Source: Aquatica leii (taxonomy: Eukaryota > Arthropoda > Insecta > Coleoptera > Lampyridae). From it: 64,000 nt of DNA. Within the stretch, counting starts at the first letter, position 1, and the number at the start of each line of letters is the position of its first letter. The notes beneath the pieces are model-generated. The model ran no database searches and had not been told where the DNA came from. It saw nothing but the letters and a program-made list of their open reading frames with translations. Shown here piece after piece: positions 46,391 through 57,253 of this stretch. Made by a program: the position numbers and the translations under genes. The stretch is from contig CM069434.1 of the NCBI GenBank assembly GCA_035610365.1, positions 99,374,806 to 99,438,805 on the forward strand. Direction: 5' to 3'.

Positions 46391-47766
46391 ATGGATGCAA
46401 TAGATGATATTAATGCTATCAATATTATAAATAATATAATTGATGGCCGCTTACCACGTCGAAAAAAAACTTATAAGGAAAGATTTGATCCGTTCAAACT
46501 TTGTGATATTGATTTTAAGAGAAAATACAGATTTAATAAGGAAACTATACGATATATGGTAGGACTAGTGACTGGTGAATTGACTCTTGATAATAGAGGA
46601 TGTGGAACACCACCTCAACTTCAAGTTTTAATTGCTATACGTTGTTGGGGTCGACGAGAAGTAAGTAAATTGTAATTTTACATATATTAACTTTATTATA
46701 TACATACATATTAGTGAAACAATTTACTAATAAATATGTATAATCATCATTAGGTTCAAGATGATGCTGGAGATCTTCATGGCCTTAGTCAAGCGACAGT
46801 GAGTCGCATTTGTGCTAGAGTAGCTACTGCTCTTTCTCGCTATGCACAAACAAATATCAGAATGCCAACAACAATACTGGAACAACAAATAACAATAAGA
46901 GGATTTCAATCAATTCGAAATTTTCCAGGCGTTTTAGGTGCAATAGATTGTTGCCACATACGCATTAAAAAAAGTGGAGGTGATCTTGCGCAATACTATA
47001 TAAATCGAAAAGGATATTATTCCTTAAACGTTCAGGTAATTTTATATATTAATATAAATGAAGTAATGAAAACGAAAACAAATTAAGTACTTTAATATTA
47101 AACATTTTAAAGGTCGTTTGTGATGCACAGCTCAGGATTCTAGATGTGGTTGCAAGATGGAGAGGAAGCACACACGATTCACGCATATTCAATGAATCTA
47201 TCCTCAAGGAACGATTTGAAGCAAAACATTTTAGAGGACATTTACTTGGAGATTCGGGATATGAACTGCTGCCCTATCTATTTACCCCTTTACTACGACC
47301 ACAAACTGAGCAACAAGAAAGATACAATGCAGCACATATTGCAACAAGAAACACTATTGAGAGGTGCTTTGGTGTTTGGAAGCAAAGATTTCGATGCTTG
47401 CTGCATGGTCTTCCTGTATCTTTACGAAACGCTAAAACAGTTATTATAGCTTTAGCAGTTCTTCATAATATCAGTATAGACAGAAATGATCAACTCCCAG
47501 GTAATTATATTTTCAAGAATATGTTTAATAAAAGTAAATTGGTAATTTTTTTTTCTTTATTAATAAATGTTTATTATATACATTACTATTCACTTACGTA
47601 CTATTTGTTTTTCGTTTGAATCTGTAACAAATACATTTTAATTTTAGATGTAGAATTTGTGAATAATATTCAAGAAGAACTGTTAGATAGACAACAACTG
47701 GAAAACGAGCAAGGTAGAAGGAGATATAATCATATTTTGTTAAATTTCATAGCAAATAATTTTTAA
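46391..47766 (+). CDS. Harbinger transposase (HARBI1-like nuclease), four exons, apparently intact
   Basis: DDE nuclease that cuts and joins the element ends. Predicted exons: 46391-46660, 46754-47035, 47113-47500 and 47648-47766. All introns are GT-AG (46661-46753, 47036-47112, 47501-47647), and the joined frame is 352 codons with no stop, a normal length. Features: acidic/Ile-Asn-rich N terminus, helix-turn-helix-like GLSQATVSRICARV (residues 100-113), first Asp in GAIDCCHIR (155), second Asp in GSTHDSRIF (206), and Glu in NTIERCFGVWKQRFRC (267). The C terminus after intron 3 is LDRQQLENEQGRRRYNHILL. Intron 1 could be missed by simple ORF calling because the frame runs on to a stop in the intron. 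Its last 20 bp overlap the converging accessory gene. Confidence 0.9.
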
Positions 47767-49813
47767 TAATAAATTTACCTAACAGTGCCATCTTTTTTTT
47801 GTAATAGTCATACTTAGCTTGCATAACTTTTTGTTTAAATTCTATGGCCCTTGCTTTTAATTCCAGTATACGACTTTTTTTTAACTCGTTAGCTTTTCTT
47901 AGATTTTCTACTTCCATCCAAATAGTATGCAAAGATGTTTTGCATGCCACCTGAGTAGAAGATATTGCCGAGATTTTTTTCTCTGCAGCATCTATTGTAG
48001 TTAATGTCTAGAAAAGGTTGATAAATAAAAGATTTACATATAATAAACAAAAAAAAAAATTTTTGTTACCTTGTTTTTTTTGTCTTATTTGTACTACAAG
48101 TATTGTCAATATCTAACTTTCTTTTTACTTTAGTAACTTCCACATCTGAGGTCACCTCATTGTGCATGTCTTGCACTGTTTCAAGAGAAACATCTGCTAA
48201 TCTACTAGTCTCTTTTTTTACAATCTAAAACAAAATCAATTCTCAACATTTATAATCTATACTTTAAAAAATATGTACCTTATTTGTATTAATTGTGCTC
48301 GAGTCATGATGTATGGTTTCCACTGGTTCAGCGGAAACACTTTCTGCCTCGTTAGTTGTCTCTTTTTCCAAAATCTAAAATAAAATCATTCTTAACATTT
48401 ATAATTCATACCTTAAAAAATGCAAGTACTTTTTTTATATTTGTTGTGTCTGAGTCAAACTCATTCTTATCAACTACAAACTCGTTGGGGAGCCACGCAC
48501 TTATATATTTATAATATGTTTTTCCAATCGGTGGTTGAGGTCCACCACCGGTTTTAATTAACTCTCGGCGTTCTGTAGCTACTTCTTTTTTTGCCAACAA
48601 TTTTAACGAACTCCATTGAGTTTTTAGTTGGGCAACGGTTCGAGGCTTACCGTTGCACATTGCATTGAAACTAAAAAAACACATAAAAAATTAAAAAGAT
48701 TAATTAAAAAATATAACAGCAAAATTGGCTCTAATGTCATTAATTACAGTTCAATCTATTAAAATGTGTATACAATTTTGTAAAGCTAAAGGAATTCACA
48801 ATATTATAATAAAATAAAAGTTGCAGACGAGTCATAGAAAGACAAGACATTATTAGTTATAGTTGTTGTTACTGTTTATAGCGATTCGCCAATGCATATG
48901 CACTAAAGAGTGTAATTCTTTTTTAAATAAATTTTCCTTAAATGTATGAGTGGATCTTAAGCTGAGCATATGTTTTACTGCACATTGATACGGTCAAAAA
49001 GAGAATTCTACTAATTTATTTTAAGTATAAAATGTAATTGATATAATTCATTAATTTAAATAATTTTTTATTTGACAAATAGTCACTTTTTATAATTTAC
49101 ATTTAAGGAATATGTATCTTTTGCAGTACCAAATATCGTTCCATAGTGCCGTTACTACCTACCGCATCGTCCGCATTTTTTTTACTTTAATTAATTTTCA
49201 ATTACCACTGCCATTGGTTTAAGCAAGAACAATGCACACACACACACATGTAGCTAGTACAATGCTAGTACATTGATATATTTTTTGTCCATGTACATAA
49301 AAATATTAATATTTTTATCTACTACCTATATTTACTGAAGAAAAATTAATATTTGCATGCTTGCATTTAACAGAAAGAAATAATATAAATTAACACTTGC
49401 GTTTTAGCGGTTAACTGGCTGAAAATTTCGTTTAGTTTATGACGCAATTTACTTGAGAAAATACAGCTGGCACAGCAATGGTCACACTTTAGACGCTAAT
49501 ATGCAAGTGAGTATTTTTTTGGCGCGTGAGCATTTCGCTCATATTAAAAATTATTCACAATTTGAACTGTAATTAAACACACCAAATCCTCAAAATAACC
49601 TATCCAACAAACTATCCCAGCAAGTTTTCTTTTGGTTGTTGGTGTTGGTGTCAGTATTTTTATTTTCGATTATTCTCACTCTTTCCTGCACTAATTCTAA
49701 AAGTAGATGCTAAAAAAGACAAAAGAAGTTATTCTGATCACATTCAAATTGATACAAACCTTATCTTCTTCAAGCCAATTTTCACTTCTTGCTTTCTTTT
49801 TAATAGCACTCAT
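47747..49813 (-). CDS. Harbinger accessory Myb/SANT-like protein, six exons, possible frameshift
   Basis: Partner protein that in Harbinger elements binds DNA and helps the transposase reach the nucleus. Predicted exons in sense order: 49813-49760 (MSAIKKKARSENWLEEDK), 49709-49600, 48670-48430, 48374-48279, 48224-48070 and 48007-47747. The first three carry the zeste/Myb-like DNA-binding domain with three Trp positions (NWLEED, TCWDSLL, KTQWSSLKLLAKKE), and the last exon a coiled coil. Splice phases agree until exon 5, where an A8 run leaves the joined frame one base off and would stop just inside exon 6. A single-base indel in that run, a sequencing error or an unseen splice choice would explain it. 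Exons 4 and 5, with the introns before them, look like a tandem duplication. Confidence 0.8.
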
Positions 49814-50055
49814 TATTAATTATTACGACAATTATTTGGCTACTATGACACTAATGAACGTCAAAAATAGTTCAAATCAGTTCAAATGTTTCGACGATAC
49901 CAACTCAACCAGATTAAATTCACTTAAATCGGTATTTTAATGCTATTTTGAGTACCGAGGGTTTACGAACCGTTTATGAATGAACAAAAGTTAAAACGTT
50001 CTGTAAGCCTTAAAATTCGTTTTAACTAAAACAAGTTTAAAGGGTATTTTTCAAT

Positions 50056-50074
50056 ATTTTTATGAATACAGCTG
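50056..50074 (-). repeat. Right terminal inverted repeat of the Harbinger element
   Basis: Reverse complement of the left repeat over all 19 bp; followed by the TTA duplication. Confidence 0.93.
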
Positions 50075-50077
50075 TTA

Positions 50078-51067
50078 GTAACTATTGCATGAAACATTAA
50101 AATGTCAAATTTGACAATAACAATGACAACGTCAACGTCATGTTTGTAATCAAAATTACAAAAAAAATATATAAAAATGAAAAATAATAAAACTGCATTC
50201 AAAAGTACAAACGAAAATTTAATTATACAAAGAACAAACATGAACTGCTGTAATCACAATGGAGAATATAAATGGACAATATTTGAACTTGAAGAAATAA
50301 GCACCTAAGATTATGCTTATTGTATCAACTGTCGTTGTTACAATAGAAACAACGATTGAAATATTTAAGTTTATGCGACGATTATATCGTATTATTGCAA
50401 TGCAATTTAAATAAAAATAATTATGTTATATTGTTTTTATCTTTTGCAATATACCGTTAACAAAAAAATTGTTTAAAAAAATTCTGTTATAGAAAATCTG
50501 TGTTGTTGGAAAATAATATAATAAATGTAAAAGCGAAAACATTTTTTGACAAGTGGGTTTGAATGGTATGAATTTTTAGAAAATTGTGATTTTGGTTTTG
50601 TTAAAAAAATTTTATATGAGAAGCAGATTGGCATCTTGGTGAAAGCCTTGGTTCCTGACAAACCAAGGTACGCTGAAGGATAGTTTCTGTGATTTATTTA
50701 GAACAGAATTAATTATAATTTTGTAGAAAAAAATTTTGTTTTTTGGATTATATTTGGCTTTACGACAAAAAAAACTAAAAACTTGAAAAAAAACACGATT
50801 TTTATTGGATGGTGTTTCAATTTTTTAGAAAAGTTTACCGCTGAGCTTAACTCGGCGTTGACGTTCACAAGTCGATTGGTAAACCTTGTATTTAAAATTA
50901 TTAACGGCGATTCTAAGCGTTTTGGTATGTGTTTAGTTTGCCAAGACCAGGCTAAAGTGGTGGTGTTAACAGCATACAGTGCTATAAAAGGTTAGAGAAA
51001 GAACAAAGCTTTGAAAAATTCCTGCTGGAAGTGACGATACGTAATAAAAGCATAGATAGTACTAAAA
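50078..51067. other. Flank between Harbinger and decayed gypsy; one unassigned coding-like stretch
   Basis: The plus strand 50531-50683 reads 50 codons without a stop (FEWYEFLENCDFGFVKKIL and GILVKALVPDKPRYAEG) but has no start codon. Another frame at 50783-50995 is unassigned. These could be parts of the missing 5' end of the gypsy relative or unrelated; no family was recognised. Confidence 0.3.
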
Positions 51068-54000
51068 GAGTTTGAGGCTGACATCGCCAGATTAACACGA
51101 CTTGTGTATCCTACAGTGCTAGATGCCTTCTTGTAGCAGTTGGTTATTCAAAATTTTGTAGATGGCTTCCAAGATAGTTAAACGCAGCAGACTCTCCGTT
51201 TAGCTCGACCGAAGACGTTGGATGACGCTTTAGTGCATGCCTTGCAGTTTGAAGCAGCAAAACAAGCATCGCCAAGAGACGTTCATCAACTCCGTTATGC
51301 TGCAGAGTGACTTTAAACTGCGGTAAAATAGGCCGTATACGACGACATTGTACTAAACCTAATAAGAAGACAAGAAGAGCGCTCGAAAGTTTGGAACGAG
51401 TTGATTAAAAGAAACAAAAGTTAATCTCATCTAGTCATGCCCCAAAGATTACCATTAAAATGGCATCGCCTATAGAGCAATTGCACAGCATTAATTTTAT
51501 AGCAAGATTAATGGATAAAGTGTTCAGCTGCTAGTTAACACGGGAACAACAAAAACCATCATTCGTCCTGACTTGTTATTGGAAAACAAGAAGACATCAC
51601 CAGCAACAGTACGACTTTGAACGGCAACGGGCAAACAAATACTTACTCACGGACAAGTAGGAGTGACTATTGGTTTGGTACATGGAGTACTCAACCATCA
51701 AGTACTGGTAACCGAAATCACGGAAGAAGTTATCCTGGGAATGGACGTAATAAAGCAGTATGAGTTTCATTTGGATATAAAGAAGGATGTCTTGAAGATC
51801 GACAATGAAAAAATTCTGTTTTATTTCGTCAGAGCAGGCAGCCATGCGAGTTCTGTTGAATAAAGACGCGACTTTGCCTGCAATTACTAAAAGTGTGGTG
51901 ATGACACGCCTGGATAGCAATCTCCGGGAAAACTACATTCGCGCGATTGAACGACTGGAGGGCGACTTAGTTGAAAAAGGACTACTTGTTGGCCGAACTT
52001 TAGTACGAGTGAGAAACACAATGCCAGTAAAGATCTTAAATGTTAACTCAGATTCAGTAACGTTGAAAAATAAGACTGTCGTAGGCCAATATACGCCACT
52101 ATCTCAAATTGTGAGATGCGTAAATTCTAACAAAAATACGTCGCCAAAAAAGTGCCCACAACATCTATTAGACATTCTTACCTCCAAATGCCAAAAACCA
52201 AAACCAATTGGCTAAAGTTAAAGTGTTGATCCAGCAGTATCAAGATGTGTTCGCGCTGGAGAGTGGTTTCAAAAGAAGAACTAACGTGGTCAAGTATAAA
52301 ATTAATACCGGAGTCGCTCGGCCGATACAACTACATCCACGCCGACTACTTTTGGCGAAAAGAGAAGAAGCAAAACAAACAATTATGGATATGGAGAAAG
52401 AAGATGTGATTGAACCCACAAATAAACCATGGGCGTTCCCAGTGATACTCGTAAAGAAGAAAGATGGATCAAGGAGGTTTTGCGTAGACTACAAACAGCT
52501 ACACGACAGGACCAAAAAGAACAGCTACCTGTTACCAGGAATTGACGATACGTTAGACACCCTATCAGGATCCCAGTGGTTTTCCACGTTAGATTTAAAA
52601 ATTTGTTACTGCCAGGTAGAATTGGAACTCAAGGATCGTGAAAAAAACAGTTTTTACGATTGAAAATGGTTTATGGCAGTTCATTGTAATGCCCTTCGGC
52701 CTGTATAACGCTCCAGCAACGTTCGAGCGTTTGATGGAGACCGTCTTGCGCGCACTGTCGTGGAAGACGTGCTTAGTTTACCTAGACGACGTGTTGTGAT
52801 TAGAAAGTTGCTACGTCGTAGCTAGAGATGGGATAAAGGTTGACCCAGACAAAATCCGAGCAGTACAAGCATGGCCAAAACCAATCGAAAAACATCAGGT
52901 TCAAACTTTTCTTGGGTTGTGCACCTATTATAGACGATTTGTACCTAGATTTGCCAATATTGCCAAATCTTTGACAAAATTGACCGAAGAAAGAAGAGAA
53001 TTTAGATAAAATGAAGACTGCAAAACTGCTTTCTATCAACTAGAACAGACCCTAGTCACTTTGCCGATTTTAAGTTATCTAAGAGAAGATGAAAAGTTTG
53101 TTTTGGATACCGACGCAAGCAATTTGGCCATAGGCGCGGTCCTTTCGCAGGTTCAGGATGGACAAAAAGTCATCGCGTGTTTAACAAGGTTTTATCTAGG
53201 CTAAAGAGAAATTATTACGTGACTATGAGGGAACTGTTAGCAGTCGTCAATTCTATAAAACATTTCTACAAATATTTGTATGAACCAAATTTTTTTTTCT
53301 CTATTGCAGTTGCGTAATCCGAAAGGACAAGTAACAAGATAAATCCAGAGAATACAAGAGCAAGAGTATGACTATGACACAGAACACCGTTTCGGAAGCA
53401 GTTATCAAAACGCTGTGCCTTGTCCAGAAATCCATGTCCGGCTGACTGCAGCCATTGTTCGCAACTAGAAGAAAAAATGCCCCCGGAAAACTTCTATTGT
53501 CTATGACGAGTGGAAACCTTAGCAGTTGCGTCACAAACAAGAAAACGATTTCTAAACATGACTACTCCTGGACTGGAAAGAAATCGGCCGACGACGAACC
53601 TGGGAAGAAGTGCTTTGTGCAGAAACATCAAAGCGTACTGGGCGCAGTGGACCTATTTGAAAATAGAAGACGGTTTTCTTAAGCGACACCTAAAGATTGT
53701 CAAAGTACAAAAATCAGACTGCAGCTGGTAGTGCCAAAGAGCAGGGTGTCAGAAGTGTTATAGCATCTACACGATAGTACAGCAGGGGGACACTTTGGCA
53801 TAAAGAATACATTGGGGACAGTTTGAGAAATATTCTTCTGTGTAAACTGCAAAGAGGACGTCATGAAATAGTGCCGTAAGTGCAGGATCTGCGTATTACG
53901 AAACGGTTCTGCGAGAAAGCGCAAAGCACTGATGAAGCAATACAACGTAAGAAACCCTTTAGAAAGAGTAGCTTTAGACATCGCAGAGCCGTTCCTAGAA

Positions 54001-55434
54001 TCTGATTCGGGAAACAAATACATCCTGGTGGCCATGGAATATTTCACAAAATGGACAAAGGCTTACGCTATACCCAATTAAGAAGCAGTTACAGTCGCAG
54101 AGTATTAGTAAAAGAGTTTTTCTGCCAGTTTGGAGTTCCGTTGAAATTACACTCCGACCAAGGCCGCAATTTTGAGTTTGGGTTGTTTTAAGAACTTTAC
54201 CGACTGTTAGGAATTAAGAAAACTAGGACAACGCCTCTCCATCCTCAATCTGATGGCATGGTTGAGCGGATAAATTGAACAATGGGAAAATACTTAGCCA
54301 AATTAGTGTCCAAACACTAAAGATACTGGGATCAGTATTTGTATCTTTTTCTAATGACAAACCGATTATTCGTTCACAAAAATACAGGCCAAACACCATC
54401 CTGTCATGCTCGGTGGCGAAATACGACTGCTATGCAACCAAAAAAAAGAAGTTACTGAAGAAGACTATGTCAGCAAGCTGATTAAGAGGATAGACGGAGT
54501 ACATGAAGCAGTCCGTAAAAACACACAAATTACCAGCGACAGAATGAAGACCATATATAACGTCAAGTCACAAATGGTGGGTTTCAACCTGGCGACATTG
54601 TGTGATTGTATAATTTCCAAAAAAGACAAGGTTTGTCACCGAAGAAGCTGCGGAATCAACGAGAAGGTCCTTATGACATCGTGCAGCGTATTAATGATGT
54701 TATATATCGCATTCGAAAACAATCCAAGGGCGCCAACAGTCATCCACATCGATCGTCCGGCCCCGAACCAGAGTAATAACTAGCAGAACTAAAAATCAAG
54801 TCGAAGGAATGGACTTCGATAAGTTTATGAGCATATTTTGAGGTTCTGGAAAGGTTAAGTTTGGAGTTACAACCAAAGAACAACAAGACCTGTTCTAAAC
54901 ACGAAAAGATTACGCTATTGAGCATTGCGTGAGCAAGGATCTTGACATGTCCAGAGAGGTTGCAGTCAAATTTAAAAAGAAGTTTGGAGGGTTAGATAAA
55001 CTACAAAGACAGCAACTGGCGGTCAAAAACTACGTAGTGGCCGAAGCTTCGTTTTTTATCTGGTCACCAAAAGTACTCACGCACAAAGCCGTTATTTGAA
55101 AATCTGTGGCGAGCATTATGGAATCTCAAGAAACAAATGGAGTTTCACAATATTAAGAAATTGGCAGTATCCGAGCGTAGTTGTGGTTTAGATCAACTGA
55201 ATTGGAGGACAGTTCGAAACATGTTGGAGGTCGTCTTCTGAGAAACAGGCGTTCAAGTGTTGGTCTGCAGTTACTAACCAAGGAGAATGTCGGTCTAGAA
55301 AAAGTCTATTGACTGCTTTTGTAGTCAAAGAAGTTGCCGAAATGGAGAGAGCTGCCGCTATCGCCACGATCCCTTCTACCGTTGTCACATTAAGTTTCCT
55401 ATTCTGGGACAGAACAATCTTAAAAAGAAGGCAG
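51068..55434 (+). pseudogene. Decayed gag-pol of the gypsy relative, including macro domain
   Basis: Recognisable pieces: gag 51068-51310 (zinc knuckle damaged). Protease reads LLVNTGTTKTII, so the catalytic Asp is Asn. Post-protease segment 51805-52215, RT 52208-52663 with [17 protein letters not shown], and MPFGLYNAPATF near 52690. A deletion of roughly 100 bp follows near 52795. Integrase has HSDQGRNFEF (Asp kept) near 54160. Macro region begins EQQDLF, a stop, then DYAIEHCVSKDLDMSREVAV and FKKKFGG; downstream CGLDQLNW (about 55175-55205) is preserved. More than a dozen stops or shifts. It shows that the integrase-macro architecture predates the split of these two copies. Confidence 0.88.
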
Positions 55435-55825
55435 TAAAGCGTTCAGTTTCGAGAGCGTTTACAAACTTTTTATCCACTTCCACAACGTTTGGGAAAGTTG
55501 TAGAAAATTCTCGGGATAGATAACGGAAATATATAAAAAACGATGCAAAGAGGACTTAGGTCAGTTATTCGAAGTCAACACTGTGTGAAGATGTTTAAGT
55601 GTGTTTGAGATAAATATAAGAGATTATAAACGTACGTGCCTTTAATTGAAACAAGTGTTAATTTTAGATACACAGAAGTTATCCGCAGACATTATTTCTC
55701 GAGTGATTTAATATATAAATTAGTGTAAGTGTTTTTCTATAAATATCGTTAGATTTAATTAGTTTGTGTAGTTATAAATGTGTAAATATTTTATTATATA
55801 CAAATTAATTTTAAAATTGGTTACA
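55435..55825 (+). repeat. Diverged 3' LTR of the gypsy relative
   Basis: About 391 bp. It shares blocks with the sense LTR of the first element: TAGGTCAGTTATT, TTAGTGTAAGTGTTTTT- and TAGATTTAATTAGTT-type segments, with TATATAAAA upstream of the first. The end is set at GGTTACA by analogy with ...GTAACA. Confidence 0.7.
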
Positions 55826-55849
55826 ATACGTATTACTTCCAGGTGAATT

Positions 55850-56060
55850 TTGACCAAAATTAATTTGTAAACAAGACCATCATGCCAAACTCGATCAAAT
55901 GCTGTTGAAACGTCTAACAAACTGCCTCGATGGCTCGATTGTTTGACATCATATGGTAGCGGAATTAGGTGAAACTAAAAAATTTGTTCAGCTGTGGAAT
56001 TCTTAGAGCAAAACCTAAATTTCATCGTACTTTTTTAAGTAAATAAGTGTATTCAACATA
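55850..56060 (-). pseudogene. Jockey-like LINE RT fragment
   Basis: The sense-reverse strand contains a fragment resembling the RT block AFDRVWHDGL (here about 55960-55870, reading FNSI, a stop, then FGMMVLF in a neighbouring frame). Very short and shifted, so family placement is tentative. Confidence 0.4.
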
Positions 56061-56539
56061 TATTTTGTGTCAGCGTGAGTTGTAATCCAAAACTGTATAC
56101 CAAATTTATTGCGTTTATTACTGTATACTGAGTGCATAAACATCTGACTTGTAGAAAACAGTTGTTATCTCCTGGTTTATAGCACATATTGCAATTACTC
56201 ACAAATTTATTTCATACTTTAGAGACTGCAGAACTTATCAGATTTTTGACGATGGTGACAAGTTGGCTTTAACTTGAATCAAATAAATTGTTTTATTTAG
56301 TTGAATTTATCTCTGGACATGATATCACAAAAAAATTAGGCTCTCATGCTTCGTTCCAAAATTAATCTACTAGAAAGTTCTTAGTCTCATATATTCCACC
56401 AACGTATAAACAATATATAAACGCGTCTAATTTTTGTCTTGTCTATAGACTGCCACGCAATTGTCTACTTGTTACAGCTTCACTGTGGTAAATATCACTA
56501 AAAGAAAAAGTGAAGGTATTTATATCTCTAACGAATAGA

Positions 56540-56980
56540 TAATTAAGTGACTTTAACTTTCCGTTACCGCTTGACTAATTTTGTTATTACTCGGAGTAAC
56601 AGATTGTGCCCTTTCCAAGAAGCTTGATCTTTGTCTTAGATGATGTAATACTAGTAGCCAAGATTTGCTGAGTATTAAACCATTTTCCCGAATGAAATTA
56701 TATGTATGTTTTTTTTACCGTTTTTGGAATTAGTCTGGAAAAGTAGAAAAGAGTTTTAACCAACATTTTAATTTGGTCAAAGTTTAGCGTATGTCCTTAG
56801 TTGCACACGCGTTCAGCTACTGTTGATTTTTTAACTCTGCGGTCCCTTCTGTCTTATATAACTTGATCCACAGAAACAAGGAATTTTATTAATTCCTGCA
56901 TGTTTTAAAGCCCTTTGTTTGTCTTTAGTAGATGAAAATTGTTCAAGGTATCCACTCTGCTTGTTTTGTTTGTCGAACCC
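56540..56980 (-). pseudogene. Penelope-like GIY-YIG endonuclease fragment
   Basis: The reverse strand around 56930-56700 reads YLEQFSSTKDKQRALKHAGI, NKIPCFCGSSYIRQK, then shifted segments such as QLRTYAKL. The Ile-Pro-Cys-x-Cys-Gly-Ser-Ser-Tyr-Ile string is the usual start of the PLE nuclease after the RT. Several stops; no RT readable upstream. Confidence 0.55.
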
Positions 56981-57004
56981 ATACACTATGGTAAATAAGC
57001 GGTG

Positions 57005-57253
57005 CTAGTAGGAAGTGATAGGTCTTCTTTGACTTTTGGATTTATTGCTCTTTTTTATACTTTTTGTATCTTTATCCTCACTACTAGTGCTCAATAATGT
57101 ATTTCCCAAAACGTAATACATTATTATCACTACGATTATCACTATTGCAACTGTACAAAAATAAATTATCAATTTCTTTTTGCAGTTTGGTTTCAGTAAA
57201 ATATTTCGACATCTTGAACGTAAAGTGAATAAAGTTCTGAATTCAATGTACAT
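57005..57253 (-). CDS. Possible small single-pass membrane protein ORF, unassigned
   Basis: 82 codons from ATG 57253 to the stop at 57005. Basic N terminus (LRSRCRNILLKPNCKKK), a hydrophobic run of about 22 residues (LIIYFCTVAIVIIVVIIMYY), then a Ser/Lys-rich tail (EDKDTKSIKKSNKSKSQRRP). The layout is that of a small single-pass membrane protein, but AT-rich DNA easily produces such runs by chance. No promoter, splice or family evidence was found, and it abuts a PLE fragment. Confidence 0.2.
   Translation of the reverse strand: MYIEFRTLFTLRSRCRNILLKPNCKKKLIIYFCTVAIVIIVVIIMYYVLGNTLLSTSSEDKDTKSIKKSNKSKSQRRPITSY

Larger units (their letters stand above)
46130..50074. mobile_element. Complete PIF/Harbinger DNA transposon
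   Basis: 3,945 bp. Both ends begin CAGCTGTATTCATAAAAAT (19 bp, perfect inverted match) and are flanked by the 3-bp target duplication TTA (46127-46129 and 50075-50077), the superfamily hallmark. It carries two convergent spliced genes: the transposase on the plus strand and a Myb/SANT-like DNA-binding protein on the minus strand, the standard two-gene layout. A short (CA)n run lies at 49235-49248 in an intron of the second gene. Confidence 0.93.
51068..55825 (+). mobile_element. 5'-truncated, heavily decayed relative of the macro-domain gypsy element
   Basis: Same domain order as 5052-11746 but on the plus strand, with many stops, shifts and deletions. Partial gag starts at EFEADIARLTRL (51068). 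Then come protease (51530-51900), RT (52208-52790, YLDD near 52780), RNase H (53040-53290), integrase (53930-54400), GPY/F-like region, macro domain (about 54877-55260), polypurine-like AAAAAGAAGGCAG (55422-55434) and a diverged 3' LTR. The 5' LTR and N-terminal gag are missing. It is far older than the first copy. Confidence 0.9.

Noticed and set aside
49235..49248. (CA)n microsatellite
   Set aside because: Short and ordinary; only noted within the Harbinger intron.
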